Assembly: GCF_004342915.1 (NCBI RefSeq) | Contig: NZ_SLWL01000009.1 | Span: 62,001-126,000 of the forward strand | Length of the DNA: 64,000 nucleotides | DNA from: Camelimonas lactis | GTDB taxonomy: Bacteria; Pseudomonadota; Alphaproteobacteria; Rhizobiales; Beijerinckiaceae | Direction: 5' to 3' | The notes under the pieces: generated by a model | Databases searched by the model: none | The model's input: only the letters and a program-made list of their open reading frames with translations | What the model was told of the DNA's origin: nothing | Part shown: positions 1-7,027 of the stretch, piece after piece | Position numbering within the stretch: the stretch's first letter is position 1 | Layout of the letters: the number at the start of each line of letters is the position of its first letter | Made by a program: the position numbers and the translations under genes

Positions 1-348
1 ACGGTCGCCGCGCTGGGCGCTGCGCAGGCGGACATTGCCCAACGCGACGCGGATGCGCTGACGGCGCGCTGCACGGCGCTGGTTGATGGAGCCATCAAGG
101 ATGGCCGCCTCGTCCCGGCGGCGCGGGAACAGTATCTGGCGCTCGCAAGCGCCAGTTACGACGCCACCAAGGCCGCAATTGAGGCCATGCCGGTGATCGC
201 GCCCAAGACCAGCGGCGAAGGCCAGGCGGGCGATCCGGATCCGGCGCAGCTCGGCGGCCAGCTCACCGACGCCGAGCGCGCCGTTGCCCGCAACATGGGC
301 CTTTCCGTAGAGGCCTACCTCGCGGCGCGCGGCGCCAGCGCGGCCTGA
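1..348 (+). CDS. Mu gpI-like prohead protease/scaffold, C-terminal part
   Basis: Open from the window edge to TGA at 346-348 (115 codons), so the start lies upstream. The visible part matches the C-terminal, scaffold-like half of Mu-type I proteins: an Ala-rich helical stretch, a segment reading LVDGAIKDGRLVPAAREQY, then a tail with LTDAERAVARNMGLS followed by EAYLAAR. In Mu the full protein is a protease whose C-terminal part acts as the prohead scaffold. It directly precedes a decoration-like protein and the major head protein gpT, which is the expected head-gene order. The protease domain is not visible, so the assignment rests on the tail of the protein and on context. Confidence 0.8.
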   Translation, partial: TVAALGAAQADIAQRDADALTARCTALVDGAIKDGRLVPAAREQYLALASASYDATKAAIEAMPVIAPKTSGEGQAGDPDPAQLGGQLTDAERAVARNMGLSVEAYLAARGASAA

Positions 349-363
349 TCAGGAGGCATTTAA

Positions 364-768
364 ATGCCGTTGAACGCCCCCCGAGACACCATTGAGCGCG
401 GCCGCGATCTGCTGGTGCTGCGTGTCGCCGCCGGCGCGAAGATCCACGCGGGCGCACTGGTCGCGCTCAACGCGGCCGGCTTTGCAGTTCCTGGCGCGCT
501 GTCCGCGACGCTGAAAGCTGCCGGCCGGGCCGAGGCCAGCATCGACAACACCGGCGGCGCCGATGGCGCTGTCAGCGTGACTGTAAAGCGTGGCGCGTTC
601 CGCTTCAGCAATCATGGCGCTGATGCTGTCGATCAGAGCAGCATCCTTGACGATTGCTACATCGTCGATGACGCGACGGTGGCCAAAACCCACGCCGCCG
701 ACACCCGTTCTCGCGCCGGCAAGGTGCTCGATGTGGACGTCACCGGCGTCTGGGTCGAGATCGTCTGA
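364..768 (+). CDS. Putative capsid decoration (cement) protein, DUF2190-like
   Basis: 134-residue protein with a strong ribosome site (AGGAGG, 7 bases before ATG 364). The composition is that of small beta-rich capsid stabilising proteins: the N-terminus RGRDLLVLRVAAGAKIHAG leads into GALVALNAAGFAVPG, a typical pattern of DUF2190-type decoration proteins that sit on phage capsids. Its place between the gpI-like scaffold/protease and gpT supports a head role. No catalytic motif is seen. The family name is by pattern recognition only; the structural head role is more secure than the exact family. Confidence 0.6.
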   Translation: MPLNAPRDTIERGRDLLVLRVAAGAKIHAGALVALNAAGFAVPGALSATLKAAGRAEASIDNTGGADGAVSVTVKRGAFRFSNHGADAVDQSSILDDCYIVDDATVAKTHAADTRSRAGKVLDVDVTGVWVEIV

Positions 769-788
769 CGCGCAGCAAGGATCCCGAC

Positions 789-1682
789 ATGGACATCACA
801 TCGAGCAATCTGCGGATCCTGACGACGGGGTTCCAGGCGAACTTTGCGGCAGGCCTCGGGGCTGTTGCGCCCATGTGGCAGCGCTTTGCCACCCGCGTGC
901 CCTCCACCACGTCCGACGAACTGTATCCCTGGCTCAACCAGATCCCGGGCATGCGCAAGTGGGTCGGTGAGCGGCAGCTGAACAACGTCAAAACGGACGC
1001 CTATCGCCTCATCAACGAGGACTGGGAAGACACGGTCGTTGTTGGCCGCAACGCAATCGAAGACGACAAATACGGCGTCTTCGCCCCGCTGATGGGCATG
1101 CTGGGCGATGCGGCCGGGCGTCAGCCCGACGAACTGATCTTCGGCCTGATCCCGAAGGGCTTCACCACAAACTGCTTCGACGGCCAGTTTTTCTTCGACA
1201 CCGACCATCCGGTGATCGCGGCTGACGGCACGATGACCACCGTGTCGAACATGCAGGCTGGCGCCGGAAACCCGTGGTTCCTGCTCGACACCACAAAGAG
1301 CCTCAAGCCGTTCATCTTCCAGGACCGCAAGGCCCCAAGGTTCGATGCGCTCGACAACCCTGATGATCCGAATGTGTTCATGCGCAAGGAGTTCATCTAC
1401 GGCGCCGACGCACGGAACACGGGCGGTTTTGGCTTCTGGCAAACGGCGTTTGGCTCAAAGGCGGCGCTTGATGCGGCGAACTTCGGCGCAGCGTTCACGG
1501 CCATGACATCTTTGAGGCGGGACTACGGCGCGCCACTGGCTATCACGCCGGATGTCTTGCTGGTTGGCCCGAGCAACCGTGCGGCGGGCGAAGCCATCGT
1601 CAAGAAGGCCAACCTCGCTGGCGGCGAATCCAATCTGGACTACGGCCGCGTGGAACTCGTCGTCGCCCCCTGGCTGATCTGA
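789..1682 (+). CDS. Mu gpT-like major head protein
   Basis: 297 residues, close to the usual length of Mu-type major head subunits (about 300). The N-terminus places short helices before a conserved region reading RFATRVPSTTSDELYPWL, IPGMRKWVGERQLNNVK and TFFDTDHPV-like (here QFFFDTDHPV), all characteristic of the Mu-like prophage gpT family. RBS AAGGA lies 7 bases before ATG 789. It builds the icosahedral capsid shell. The gene follows gpI and the decoration gene and is followed by a GC-rich hairpin, a common arrangement for the most highly expressed head gene. Confidence 0.92.
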   Translation: MDITSSNLRILTTGFQANFAAGLGAVAPMWQRFATRVPSTTSDELYPWLNQIPGMRKWVGERQLNNVKTDAYRLINEDWEDTVVVGRNAIEDDKYGVFAPLMGMLGDAAGRQPDELIFGLIPKGFTTNCFDGQFFFDTDHPVIAADGTMTTVSNMQAGAGNPWFLLDTTKSLKPFIFQDRKAPRFDALDNPDDPNVFMRKEFIYGADARNTGGFGFWQTAFGSKAALDAANFGAAFTAMTSLRRDYGAPLAITPDVLLVGPSNRAAGEAIVKKANLAGGESNLDYGRVELVVAPWLI

Positions 1683-1713
1683 CGCCGGCCTGTCACGCCG
1701 CCTGACCTGACAC

Positions 1714-1733
1714 GCCCGGGCTCGCGCCCGGGC
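1714..1733 (+). repeat. GC-rich intercistronic hairpin after the major head gene
   Basis: Two 8-bp GCCCGGGC arms (1714-1721 and 1726-1733) flank a 4-base loop. No T-run follows, so it is not an intrinsic terminator. It may protect the 3' end of the gpT mRNA, or cause partial attenuation before the next structural genes. Confidence 0.5.
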
Positions 1734-1750
1734 TGCAACCGGAGAATCCC

Positions 1751-2290
1751 ATGGCCGCGAAAGCCCCCCGCAATGACGCAAAAACCAAAGCGCCGGCTGA
1801 CGCGCCGGTGGCAGCGCCGGATGAATCCACCGCAACGGCCGGTGAAGCGTCAACCACCGAAACCGGCTCCAGTCCAGCCGGAGAAGCCGTAAGCCAGGAA
1901 GCCGTTGCGGCAGCTGGCGGCGAAACTGCTGTGGTGGGCCCGGCCGCGAGCGAAGGCCCGCAGGATGCTGGCGACGATGCGGCGGAGGATGAAGGTTCCG
2001 GGCGCCCCCAGCTGACGGGCGCCACTCTGTTTCTCGACAGCCATCGTCACCTGCTATCCGACGTCTCCTTCACGGTTCCGGAGCTGCGGGAGCTGGCGCG
2101 CTATCCGGAACCCGCACCGGTGTGCAGCGTCGCTGCGCCGAACGGTCCCCGCTGGCGCGCCGGCATGCAGTTCGGACCGGAGGCGGTCAACGTTTCCCGC
2201 GCCGAGCTCGGCGCGGATCCGGACGCCACGCTGAAGAGCCTGCAGGCCGACCCGCATCTGCGTGTAGGGCCGCCCATCGGCACCGAATAA
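1751..2290 (+). CDS. Mu gp35-position protein with C-terminal FluMu_N-type domain
   Basis: 179 residues. Residues 1-85 are low-complexity (Ala, Pro, Glu, Thr rich). The C-terminal third has the RWRAGMQFGPEAVNV...LKSLQADPHLRV pattern (a Trp-Arg-Ala-Gly turn, a 'sets the value' strand, then L-x-x-D-P-x-L-x-V). This resembles the short FluMu_N domain found in Mu-like prophage proteins between gpT and gp36. RBS GGAG precedes ATG 1751. Exact function is unknown. Position between the capsid protein and gp36 suggests a head-tail connector or structural accessory role, which is inference. Confidence 0.65.
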   Translation: MAAKAPRNDAKTKAPADAPVAAPDESTATAGEASTTETGSSPAGEAVSQEAVAAAGGETAVVGPAASEGPQDAGDDAAEDEGSGRPQLTGATLFLDSHRHLLSDVSFTVPELRELARYPEPAPVCSVAAPNGPRWRAGMQFGPEAVNVSRAELGADPDATLKSLQADPHLRVGPPIGTE

Positions 2291-2385
2291 CCCCCAGCGA
2301 AGGGGCCCCGGCTTCGGCCGGTTAGGGCGGCGCGGCTCCGGCGGCGCCGTCCTGGACAAGCCCATCCCATTCAGGAGCGCGCGCC

Positions 2386-2820
2386 GTGCCTTACGCCACC
2401 AGATCAGACATCGAGCAGATCTACGGCGCGCGCCATGTCGAGACGCTGCTGCCCCTGGACGTCGACGCGGACGTCGCCATCGCGCGCGCCATCGCCGCCG
2501 CCGAAGCGATGATCAATCCCTATCTGCGCAAGCGCTACCTCGTCCCGCTGCCCGTCATCCCCGGCATCGTCCAGCAGTGCGCCATCGACATCGCCTGCTG
2601 GCAGCTGGCGCCGGCCGCCGATCGCATGTCCGAGGAGATCGAGAAGCGCGCGAAACTGCGGCTGGATTTTCTGAAAGACGTCGCGGCAGGCAAGGCCGAC
2701 ATCGAGGAGCTTGAGGGCTATCCGGCGAACGGCGACGGGAGCGGCAGCATCCAGTCCGCTTCCGGCGCTGCATTTTTCGTCGAGGATCGGCGCTACCCGC
2801 CGGGCGGAGGCCTGCTATGA
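2386..2820 (+). CDS. Mu gp36-like head-tail connector protein (DUF1320)
   Basis: 144 residues starting at GTG 2386, with AGGAG 8 bases upstream. The N-terminus MPYATRSDIEQIYG, the helix AIARAIAAAEAMINPYLRKRY and the segment IVQQCAIDIACWQL are the signature of the DUF1320/gp36 family, which forms part of the head completion and connector machinery in Mu-like phages. The TGA stop overlaps the ATG of the next gene by four bases (ATGA), indicating translational coupling. Length agrees with the family. Confidence 0.88.
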   Translation: MPYATRSDIEQIYGARHVETLLPLDVDADVAIARAIAAAEAMINPYLRKRYLVPLPVIPGIVQQCAIDIACWQLAPAADRMSEEIEKRAKLRLDFLKDVAAGKADIEELEGYPANGDGSGSIQSASGAAFFVEDRRYPPGGGLL

Positions 2821-3299
2821 GCGGCGTCACCATCCACGTCAACGTCGTCGGCATCGACAGCGTCGAGGCGGCGCTGTCGCGGCTCAATCCGCTGCAGACC
2901 GGCACGTTGCTGGAGTCGCTGGCGCGCCTCATCCGCGAGCAGACCGTCGACCGGCTCACGTCCGGCGGCCCGGCGCCGGACGGATCGGCCTGGAAGCCGA
3001 ACCTCGAAGGTCGCACGCCGATCCTGCATCGCAGCGGCGCACTGGCGCGGTCGATCGACTACACCGTCTCCGGAATGCAGGCGATCGTCGGTTCCGGCCT
3101 GATCTATGCGCGCATCCACCAGCAGGGCGGCGTCATCACGCCGAAATCCGCGAGACGCCTGGCGTTCACCGTCGGCGGCAAGCCCGTGTTCGTCCGCAAG
3201 GTAACCATGCCGGCGCGCCCTTACCTCGGCCTCAGCGGCTCTGACCGCGCCGAGCTGGTGGACGCGGCCGTTGGCTACATCCGGAGGCTGTTCGGATGA
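2817..3299 (+). CDS. Virion morphogenesis / tail completion protein (Mu gpG, P2 gpS type)
   Basis: 160 residues. Key region around residues 35-85 reads REQTVDRLTSGGPAPDGSAW then HRSGALARSI, the hallmark of the phage_tail_S family that includes P2 gpS and Mu gpG. The C-terminus has the family's PARPYLGLS motif before a final helix. P2 gpS completes the tail and links it to the head. In Mu the gpG gene lies upstream of gpI, but here it lies between gp36 and gp37, so a tail-completion role fits better. Start and stop overlap both neighbours by four bases. Confidence 0.88.
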   Translation: MSGVTIHVNVVGIDSVEAALSRLNPLQTGTLLESLARLIREQTVDRLTSGGPAPDGSAWKPNLEGRTPILHRSGALARSIDYTVSGMQAIVGSGLIYARIHQQGGVITPKSARRLAFTVGGKPVFVRKVTMPARPYLGLSGSDRAELVDAAVGYIRRLFG

Positions 3300-3868
3300 G
3301 CCGGGTCGCAGAACTGCTCACCGCCGTCGCCGGCGTCCTGCGGGCGCTCTCCGATCAGGGCGCCCGGGTATTCACGGAGGTCCGCGCCGAACTCGACCGC
3401 TACGACCTCAGCGACCTGCTCAAGGATTCGACGCGGGCGCCGACCGCGCGCGTCTGTCTTCTGCGCGCCAAGCCGGTGCGCGGCGCCGATGGCCGCATCG
3501 GCTTTGACGTGTCTGTCGGCATCATCGTCGTCGCCCGCCGCGAAGGCCGGGCCAATCCGGAGTTTTCGTCTGCCGACCTGGCTGCGCTGCGGCTGATCGA
3601 CCTTTGCTCGACGGCGCTGATGCTCAACCCGAATGTAAGCCTGGGGCAGATCAGCGACGTCGATCCCGGCGACGCCCTGGTGGCCATGTCTGAGCAGTCC
3701 AATGACCGCGGAATGGCGATCGCCCTCCAGGAGGCGAAATGGCGTCTGCATGACGTTTACCAGCCGCGCCCGGCGGCGGCCGCCGCCGTTGCCCTCAACC
3801 CCTCCAGCGGCCAGCCCCACACCGTGATCATCAACGGTGTCGCATATCCGGTCGGGAGCCAGCCATGA
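3296..3868 (+). CDS. Mu gp37-like tail terminator-type protein (DUF1834)
   Basis: 190 residues. The central block FDVSVGIIVVARR...LRLIDLCSTAL corresponds to the beta-strand and helix arrangement of the DUF1834/gp37 family, small proteins placed between the head-tail connector genes and the tail genes in Mu-like phages. ATG 3296 overlaps the previous stop (ATGA) and its own TGA overlaps the next ATG. The C-terminal 40 residues are Ala/Pro rich and probably flexible. The role as tail terminator is inferred from gene order, not proven. Confidence 0.75.
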   Translation: MSRVAELLTAVAGVLRALSDQGARVFTEVRAELDRYDLSDLLKDSTRAPTARVCLLRAKPVRGADGRIGFDVSVGIIVVARREGRANPEFSSADLAALRLIDLCSTALMLNPNVSLGQISDVDPGDALVAMSEQSNDRGMAIALQEAKWRLHDVYQPRPAAAAAVALNPSSGQPHTVIINGVAYPVGSQP

Positions 3869-4425
3869 ACCTGTGGGACGAGGTCCGCGAGCTGCGCAAG
3901 CTTGTCGCCGCCCTGGAGCGCAAGGTGGCGACGATGTTCCTGACGGGCACCGTCGACAAGACGGAAGGCAGCAAGGGCCGCGTGCTCTTCGACGATCAGG
4001 GCGCGGATGGCCAGCCCTTCCGCTCGCCATTGCTGTCGCAGGCCACGCCGTCCGGACAGAAAGGCGGCGGCACATCCACCTTTCGCAAGCTGGGCCAGGG
4101 CGAGCCGGTTGTTGTCATCTCCCCAGGGGGCGAGCTCGGCGAGCATTCGCGGATCCTTCCCTGGGGGCCGGTGAAAGAGCACCCATCGCCAGGCAAGGCG
4201 GAGGAAGACGGCGAGGTCCACACGATCGGCCCCCTGAAGCTCCGCGTTGTCGGCGATGTCGCCGAGCTGCTCGCCGGCACGCTCAAAATCACGGCCAACG
4301 TCACCATCACCGGCAATCTCGAAAACACCGGAGCCCTGAAAAACAACGATGTCGACGTCGGTTCGACCCATGTCCACCCCGGCGTCATGCGCGGCGGCGC
4401 GAATACCGACCCGCCGAAGAAGTGA
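3865..4425 (+). CDS. Baseplate spike protein, gpV-like
   Basis: 186 residues. An N-terminal helix (MNLWDEVRELRKLVAALERK) is followed by an OB-fold-like region and then a repetitive beta segment (TLKITANVTITGNLENTG) typical of the triple-stranded spike helix. The tip carries THVHPGV near residue 170; in P2 gpV and Mu gp45 an HxH motif at the tip binds an iron ion in the trimer. The spike punctures the outer membrane on sheath contraction. This is the first gene of the P2-like tail order V-W-J-I. Confidence 0.9.
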   Translation: MNLWDEVRELRKLVAALERKVATMFLTGTVDKTEGSKGRVLFDDQGADGQPFRSPLLSQATPSGQKGGGTSTFRKLGQGEPVVVISPGGELGEHSRILPWGPVKEHPSPGKAEEDGEVHTIGPLKLRVVGDVAELLAGTLKITANVTITGNLENTGALKNNDVDVGSTHVHPGVMRGGANTDPPKK

Positions 4426-4434
4426 GGAGCAACT

Positions 4435-4635
4435 ATGTCCGCAATCGAACGCAAACCCTACAAGGTCACCGACAAGGCGGGCTTCTGGGTCGCCGGTCAG
4501 AAAATCCCGACCGACAAGGGAGAGGACGACCTCCCGAAGCCCCGCGTCGGCTATGTGCTGCACCTGACCGCAGACGAGGCCAAACACGAGCTGGCTGCCG
4601 GCGTCATCGAGCCGGACGCCCCCGCCGGGGCCTGA
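4435..4635 (+). CDS. Small uncharacterised baseplate-region protein
   Basis: 66 residues, RBS GAGGAG 5 bases before ATG 4435. The sequence is hydrophilic with a core KAGFWVAGQKIPTDKGE and a helix HLTADEAKHELAAGVIE. I do not recognise a family. It sits between the spike (V) and wedge (W) genes, where P2 has no gene, and is spaced nine bases after V. The helix plus 'leucine-threonine-ala-asp-glu-ala' pattern resembles short phage proteins next to capsid or tail genes, but no function can be given. Codon use matches its neighbours, so it is probably real. Confidence 0.65.
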   Translation: MSAIERKPYKVTDKAGFWVAGQKIPTDKGEDDLPKPRVGYVLHLTADEAKHELAAGVIEPDAPAGA

Positions 4636-4639
4636 TGTC

Positions 4640-5038
4640 ATGCGGGTGGGGATGAACAGACATACGGGCGGGCGGATCACCGGCTGGGACCACTGCGTCC
4701 AGTGCATTGAGGTGATCCTGCTGACCCGCGTGGGCTGGCGCGTCATGCGCCGGCACTTTGGCTCGCTTGTCCCCGAGCTGCAGGATCGCAACGCCACGCC
4801 GATGACGATCATGCAGACCTATGCGGCCATTGCCGAGGCGCTGCGCCGCTGGGAGCCGGGCTTCCGCCTGCAGACGATCCAGCTGACGCGCGGCGGGGCC
4901 GATGGCGTGTTCGTTTTCGAGATGAGCGGCCTGTTCTTCCCGCGCGGCCACCTGGGCGATTATTCGGTTTCCGAGGCGAAATCTCTCGCCCTGGGCGCCA
5001 ATGACAATAACAGCGGCGTCAGGGTGGTTGCGACATGA
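4640..5038 (+). CDS. Baseplate wedge protein, gpW/gp25-like
   Basis: 132 residues from ATG 4640; an in-frame ATG at 4652 with GGTGGGG just before it is an alternative start. The region ITGWDHCVQCIEVILLTRVG followed by RVMRRHFGSLVPEL is the classic gp25-like/GPW motif ('I..s...iLlT..GeR.m.pdFG'), which forms part of the baseplate wedge and nucleates sheath assembly. The arginine-phenylalanine-glycine turn is conserved. Ends with ATGA overlap into J. Confidence 0.9.
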   Translation: MRVGMNRHTGGRITGWDHCVQCIEVILLTRVGWRVMRRHFGSLVPELQDRNATPMTIMQTYAAIAEALRRWEPGFRLQTIQLTRGGADGVFVFEMSGLFFPRGHLGDYSVSEAKSLALGANDNNSGVRVVAT

Positions 5039-5904
5039 GCATCGCTGGCTTCGACATTTCGACATTGCCGCCGCCCCAGACGATCGAGGAGCTCGACGCC
5101 GAAGCAATCCTCGCCGAGATCGCGGCCGACGCTATCGCGCGCGCCGACGCCAATGGCGTAAATCTGCGCGGGATCATCACCCATGAGGCCGAGCCGCTTC
5201 GTTACCTCTCCGAGTCGTACGCGGCGCGGGAAACCCGGCTGCGAGCGCGGATCAACGACACATATCGCGCCAACCTCATCCTGTTCGCCAGGGGCAGTGA
5301 CCTCGATCATCAGGCGGCGTTTTATGACAGCGTGCGCTTGCCTGGCGAGGGTGACGATCGCTTCCGCTGGCGGATCATCCTCGCCATTCAGGGGCGCTCC
5401 ACCGGCGGCACCGCGCCCCGCTACAAGTCGGTGGTCCTGGCGACATCGCTGCGCGTTGCCGACGCCATTGTGTGGCGGGTTGGTTTGAGCCCGCTGATCC
5501 GCATCGCGGTCTATGCCGCCGATAATGGCGGCGTCGCCGACGCGGCGTTGTTGCAGCTGGTGCACGAGGCCGTGCATGCCCCCGACGTGATCATGGTCAA
5601 TGACACCATTGAGGTCATCCCGGCCGTCTTCACGGTGCGCGATATCCACGCCCGCCTGTGGCTGCTGCCCGACACCTCGGCCGCCATCGGCGACGCAGCG
5701 GCAACCCTGCTGCGCAACGCCTGGGATCGCGAGACTGGCCTCGGATTTGACCTGACCCGCTCGTGGATCAACGGTCGCCTGATGGCCTTGGGCGGCCTGC
5801 ATTCGGTCGAGGTGATCACCCCGGCCGCCGACATCGAAGCTCCCGAGGAACAGGCGATCTCGCTGGGCCAGATCCAGATCGAGATCGCTGGTCGGAGGCG
5901 CTGA
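5035..5904 (+). CDS. Baseplate assembly protein J-like
   Basis: 289 residues, close to P2 gpJ (302). Conserved features are the N-terminal alpha region with TAEAILAEIAAD-like heptads (residues 18-40), the block ARINDTYRANLILFARGSDL and LDHQAAFYDSVRLPGEGDD, where the 'G..LD.lA...gv.R..GE.D..fR' signature of the baseplate_J family is recognisable, and a C-terminal 'aL.ql.Gv..v.v..P' element (ALGGLHSVEVITPAAD). It forms the second baseplate wedge component. Overlaps the next gene by one base (TGATG). Confidence 0.92.
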   Translation: MSIAGFDISTLPPPQTIEELDAEAILAEIAADAIARADANGVNLRGIITHEAEPLRYLSESYAARETRLRARINDTYRANLILFARGSDLDHQAAFYDSVRLPGEGDDRFRWRIILAIQGRSTGGTAPRYKSVVLATSLRVADAIVWRVGLSPLIRIAVYAADNGGVADAALLQLVHEAVHAPDVIMVNDTIEVIPAVFTVRDIHARLWLLPDTSAAIGDAAATLLRNAWDRETGLGFDLTRSWINGRLMALGGLHSVEVITPAADIEAPEEQAISLGQIQIEIAGRRR

Positions 5905-7019
5905 TGCACAGCCTCCTTCCGCCCGAGATTTCCACGCCGATCGACCTGGCGCTTGAGCAGGCTTTAAGGCCCGATAAACAGCCCCTTGAAGATGCGATTA
6001 CGCGCCTGCGCGGCGTCAAGCTGATCAACCAGCCGCCGTCGCTGTTGCCGTGGCTGGTGCTGGATTACGGCCTTAGCGAGCTCACGCCTTACGTCCCCAA
6101 CCTCTATGACCTGATCGAGCAGGGGCCGCGCTGGCAGCGTCTGCGGGGCACGCCCGCGGCAGTCGCCATGGGCCTTGGCTGGGTCGGATACGCGGCCGCC
6201 ATCGAGCATTTCCCGTGGTACCGGGCGCACTGGAACTGGAACCATCTGGCGCTCACGCGCGTGCGGGATAGCGAGGCAGATCTGCCGGCGATCGAAGGCA
6301 TCACCCAGCTATCGCTGCCGTTGCGCTCCGTGATGTGGCGCGGGTTTTCCGGCTACGACGTCCGCGCGATGGAATACAGCCGCCACCGCTGGTCGCAGAG
6401 CCGCTACAGCAGCCACTCCGGGGTCCGTATCGGCGGCCAGGCCAAGTGGTCGTTCGGCCGGCGCTATGAATCGGATCACACCCTGACCGACGCGGAACTG
6501 CAGGCGCTGGGCGTCTGGCTGGCGCCGGTCGACGATGAGCCGCTGACGTGGAGCGACGTGCCGTGGGGCGATGTGCCGTGGACGTCCAGCGCCATCGTCG
6601 CCCGATCGGTCGCCATGCTTGATGCGCTGCGTCCCCAGATGGACGCCGCGCCGGGCTGGGCCGTGTTTCGGGACGCCGCCGGCGACATCATCGGCTATCG
6701 CCGCCTGCGCGCCCGGCATGCCGTGGCGCCGGCAATGACCGGCCCATACCGGATTGGCGGCACGCCCTACGCCCTGCAGGCGTCGCAGGCGACCCAGATC
6801 TATGTCGAGGCCATGACCGACTTCGGCGACGGCGACGGGCAGACCGCCGCCACTGTCGCTTTCGTTCTCGCTGCCACTCCGCTTGCTCCGCACAAGCCCG
6901 GCGCGCCCTGGCTCCCGGCCGGCGCCATCGCCGCCGCGCCGGAGGTTGGCTCACAGCCCGTCAATATCCCCTTTGGCCGGACCGTGCGTGAGCGCGTCTG
7001 CGCCATCCTGCGTTTCTGA
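5904..7019 (+). CDS. Tail protein I-like (baseplate-fibre connector)
   Basis: 371 residues from ATG 5904, chosen because it gives a TGATG junction with J; an open stretch continues upstream but lies wholly inside J. The N-terminal 130 residues contain LLPPEISTPIDLALEQAL...LLPWLVLDYGL and the 'r..kGtp.av..al..lG' element (WQRLRGTPAAVAMGLGWVGY), the signature of phage_tail_I proteins. P2 gpI is about 176 residues, so the C-terminal 200 residues are an extension; they include WSDVPWGDVPW and probably provide an adapter for the large protein downstream. Confidence 0.85.
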   Translation: MHSLLPPEISTPIDLALEQALRPDKQPLEDAITRLRGVKLINQPPSLLPWLVLDYGLSELTPYVPNLYDLIEQGPRWQRLRGTPAAVAMGLGWVGYAAAIEHFPWYRAHWNWNHLALTRVRDSEADLPAIEGITQLSLPLRSVMWRGFSGYDVRAMEYSRHRWSQSRYSSHSGVRIGGQAKWSFGRRYESDHTLTDAELQALGVWLAPVDDEPLTWSDVPWGDVPWTSSAIVARSVAMLDALRPQMDAAPGWAVFRDAAGDIIGYRRLRARHAVAPAMTGPYRIGGTPYALQASQATQIYVEAMTDFGDGDGQTAATVAFVLAATPLAPHKPGAPWLPAGAIAAAPEVGSQPVNIPFGRTVRERVCAILRF

Positions 7020-7027
7020 GGTTGAGC

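Noticed and set aside
5763-5903. Longer start for the tail protein I gene
   Set aside because: The extension is inside gene J and consists of Arg/Gly/Pro shadow residues; ATG 5904 makes the usual TGATG junction.
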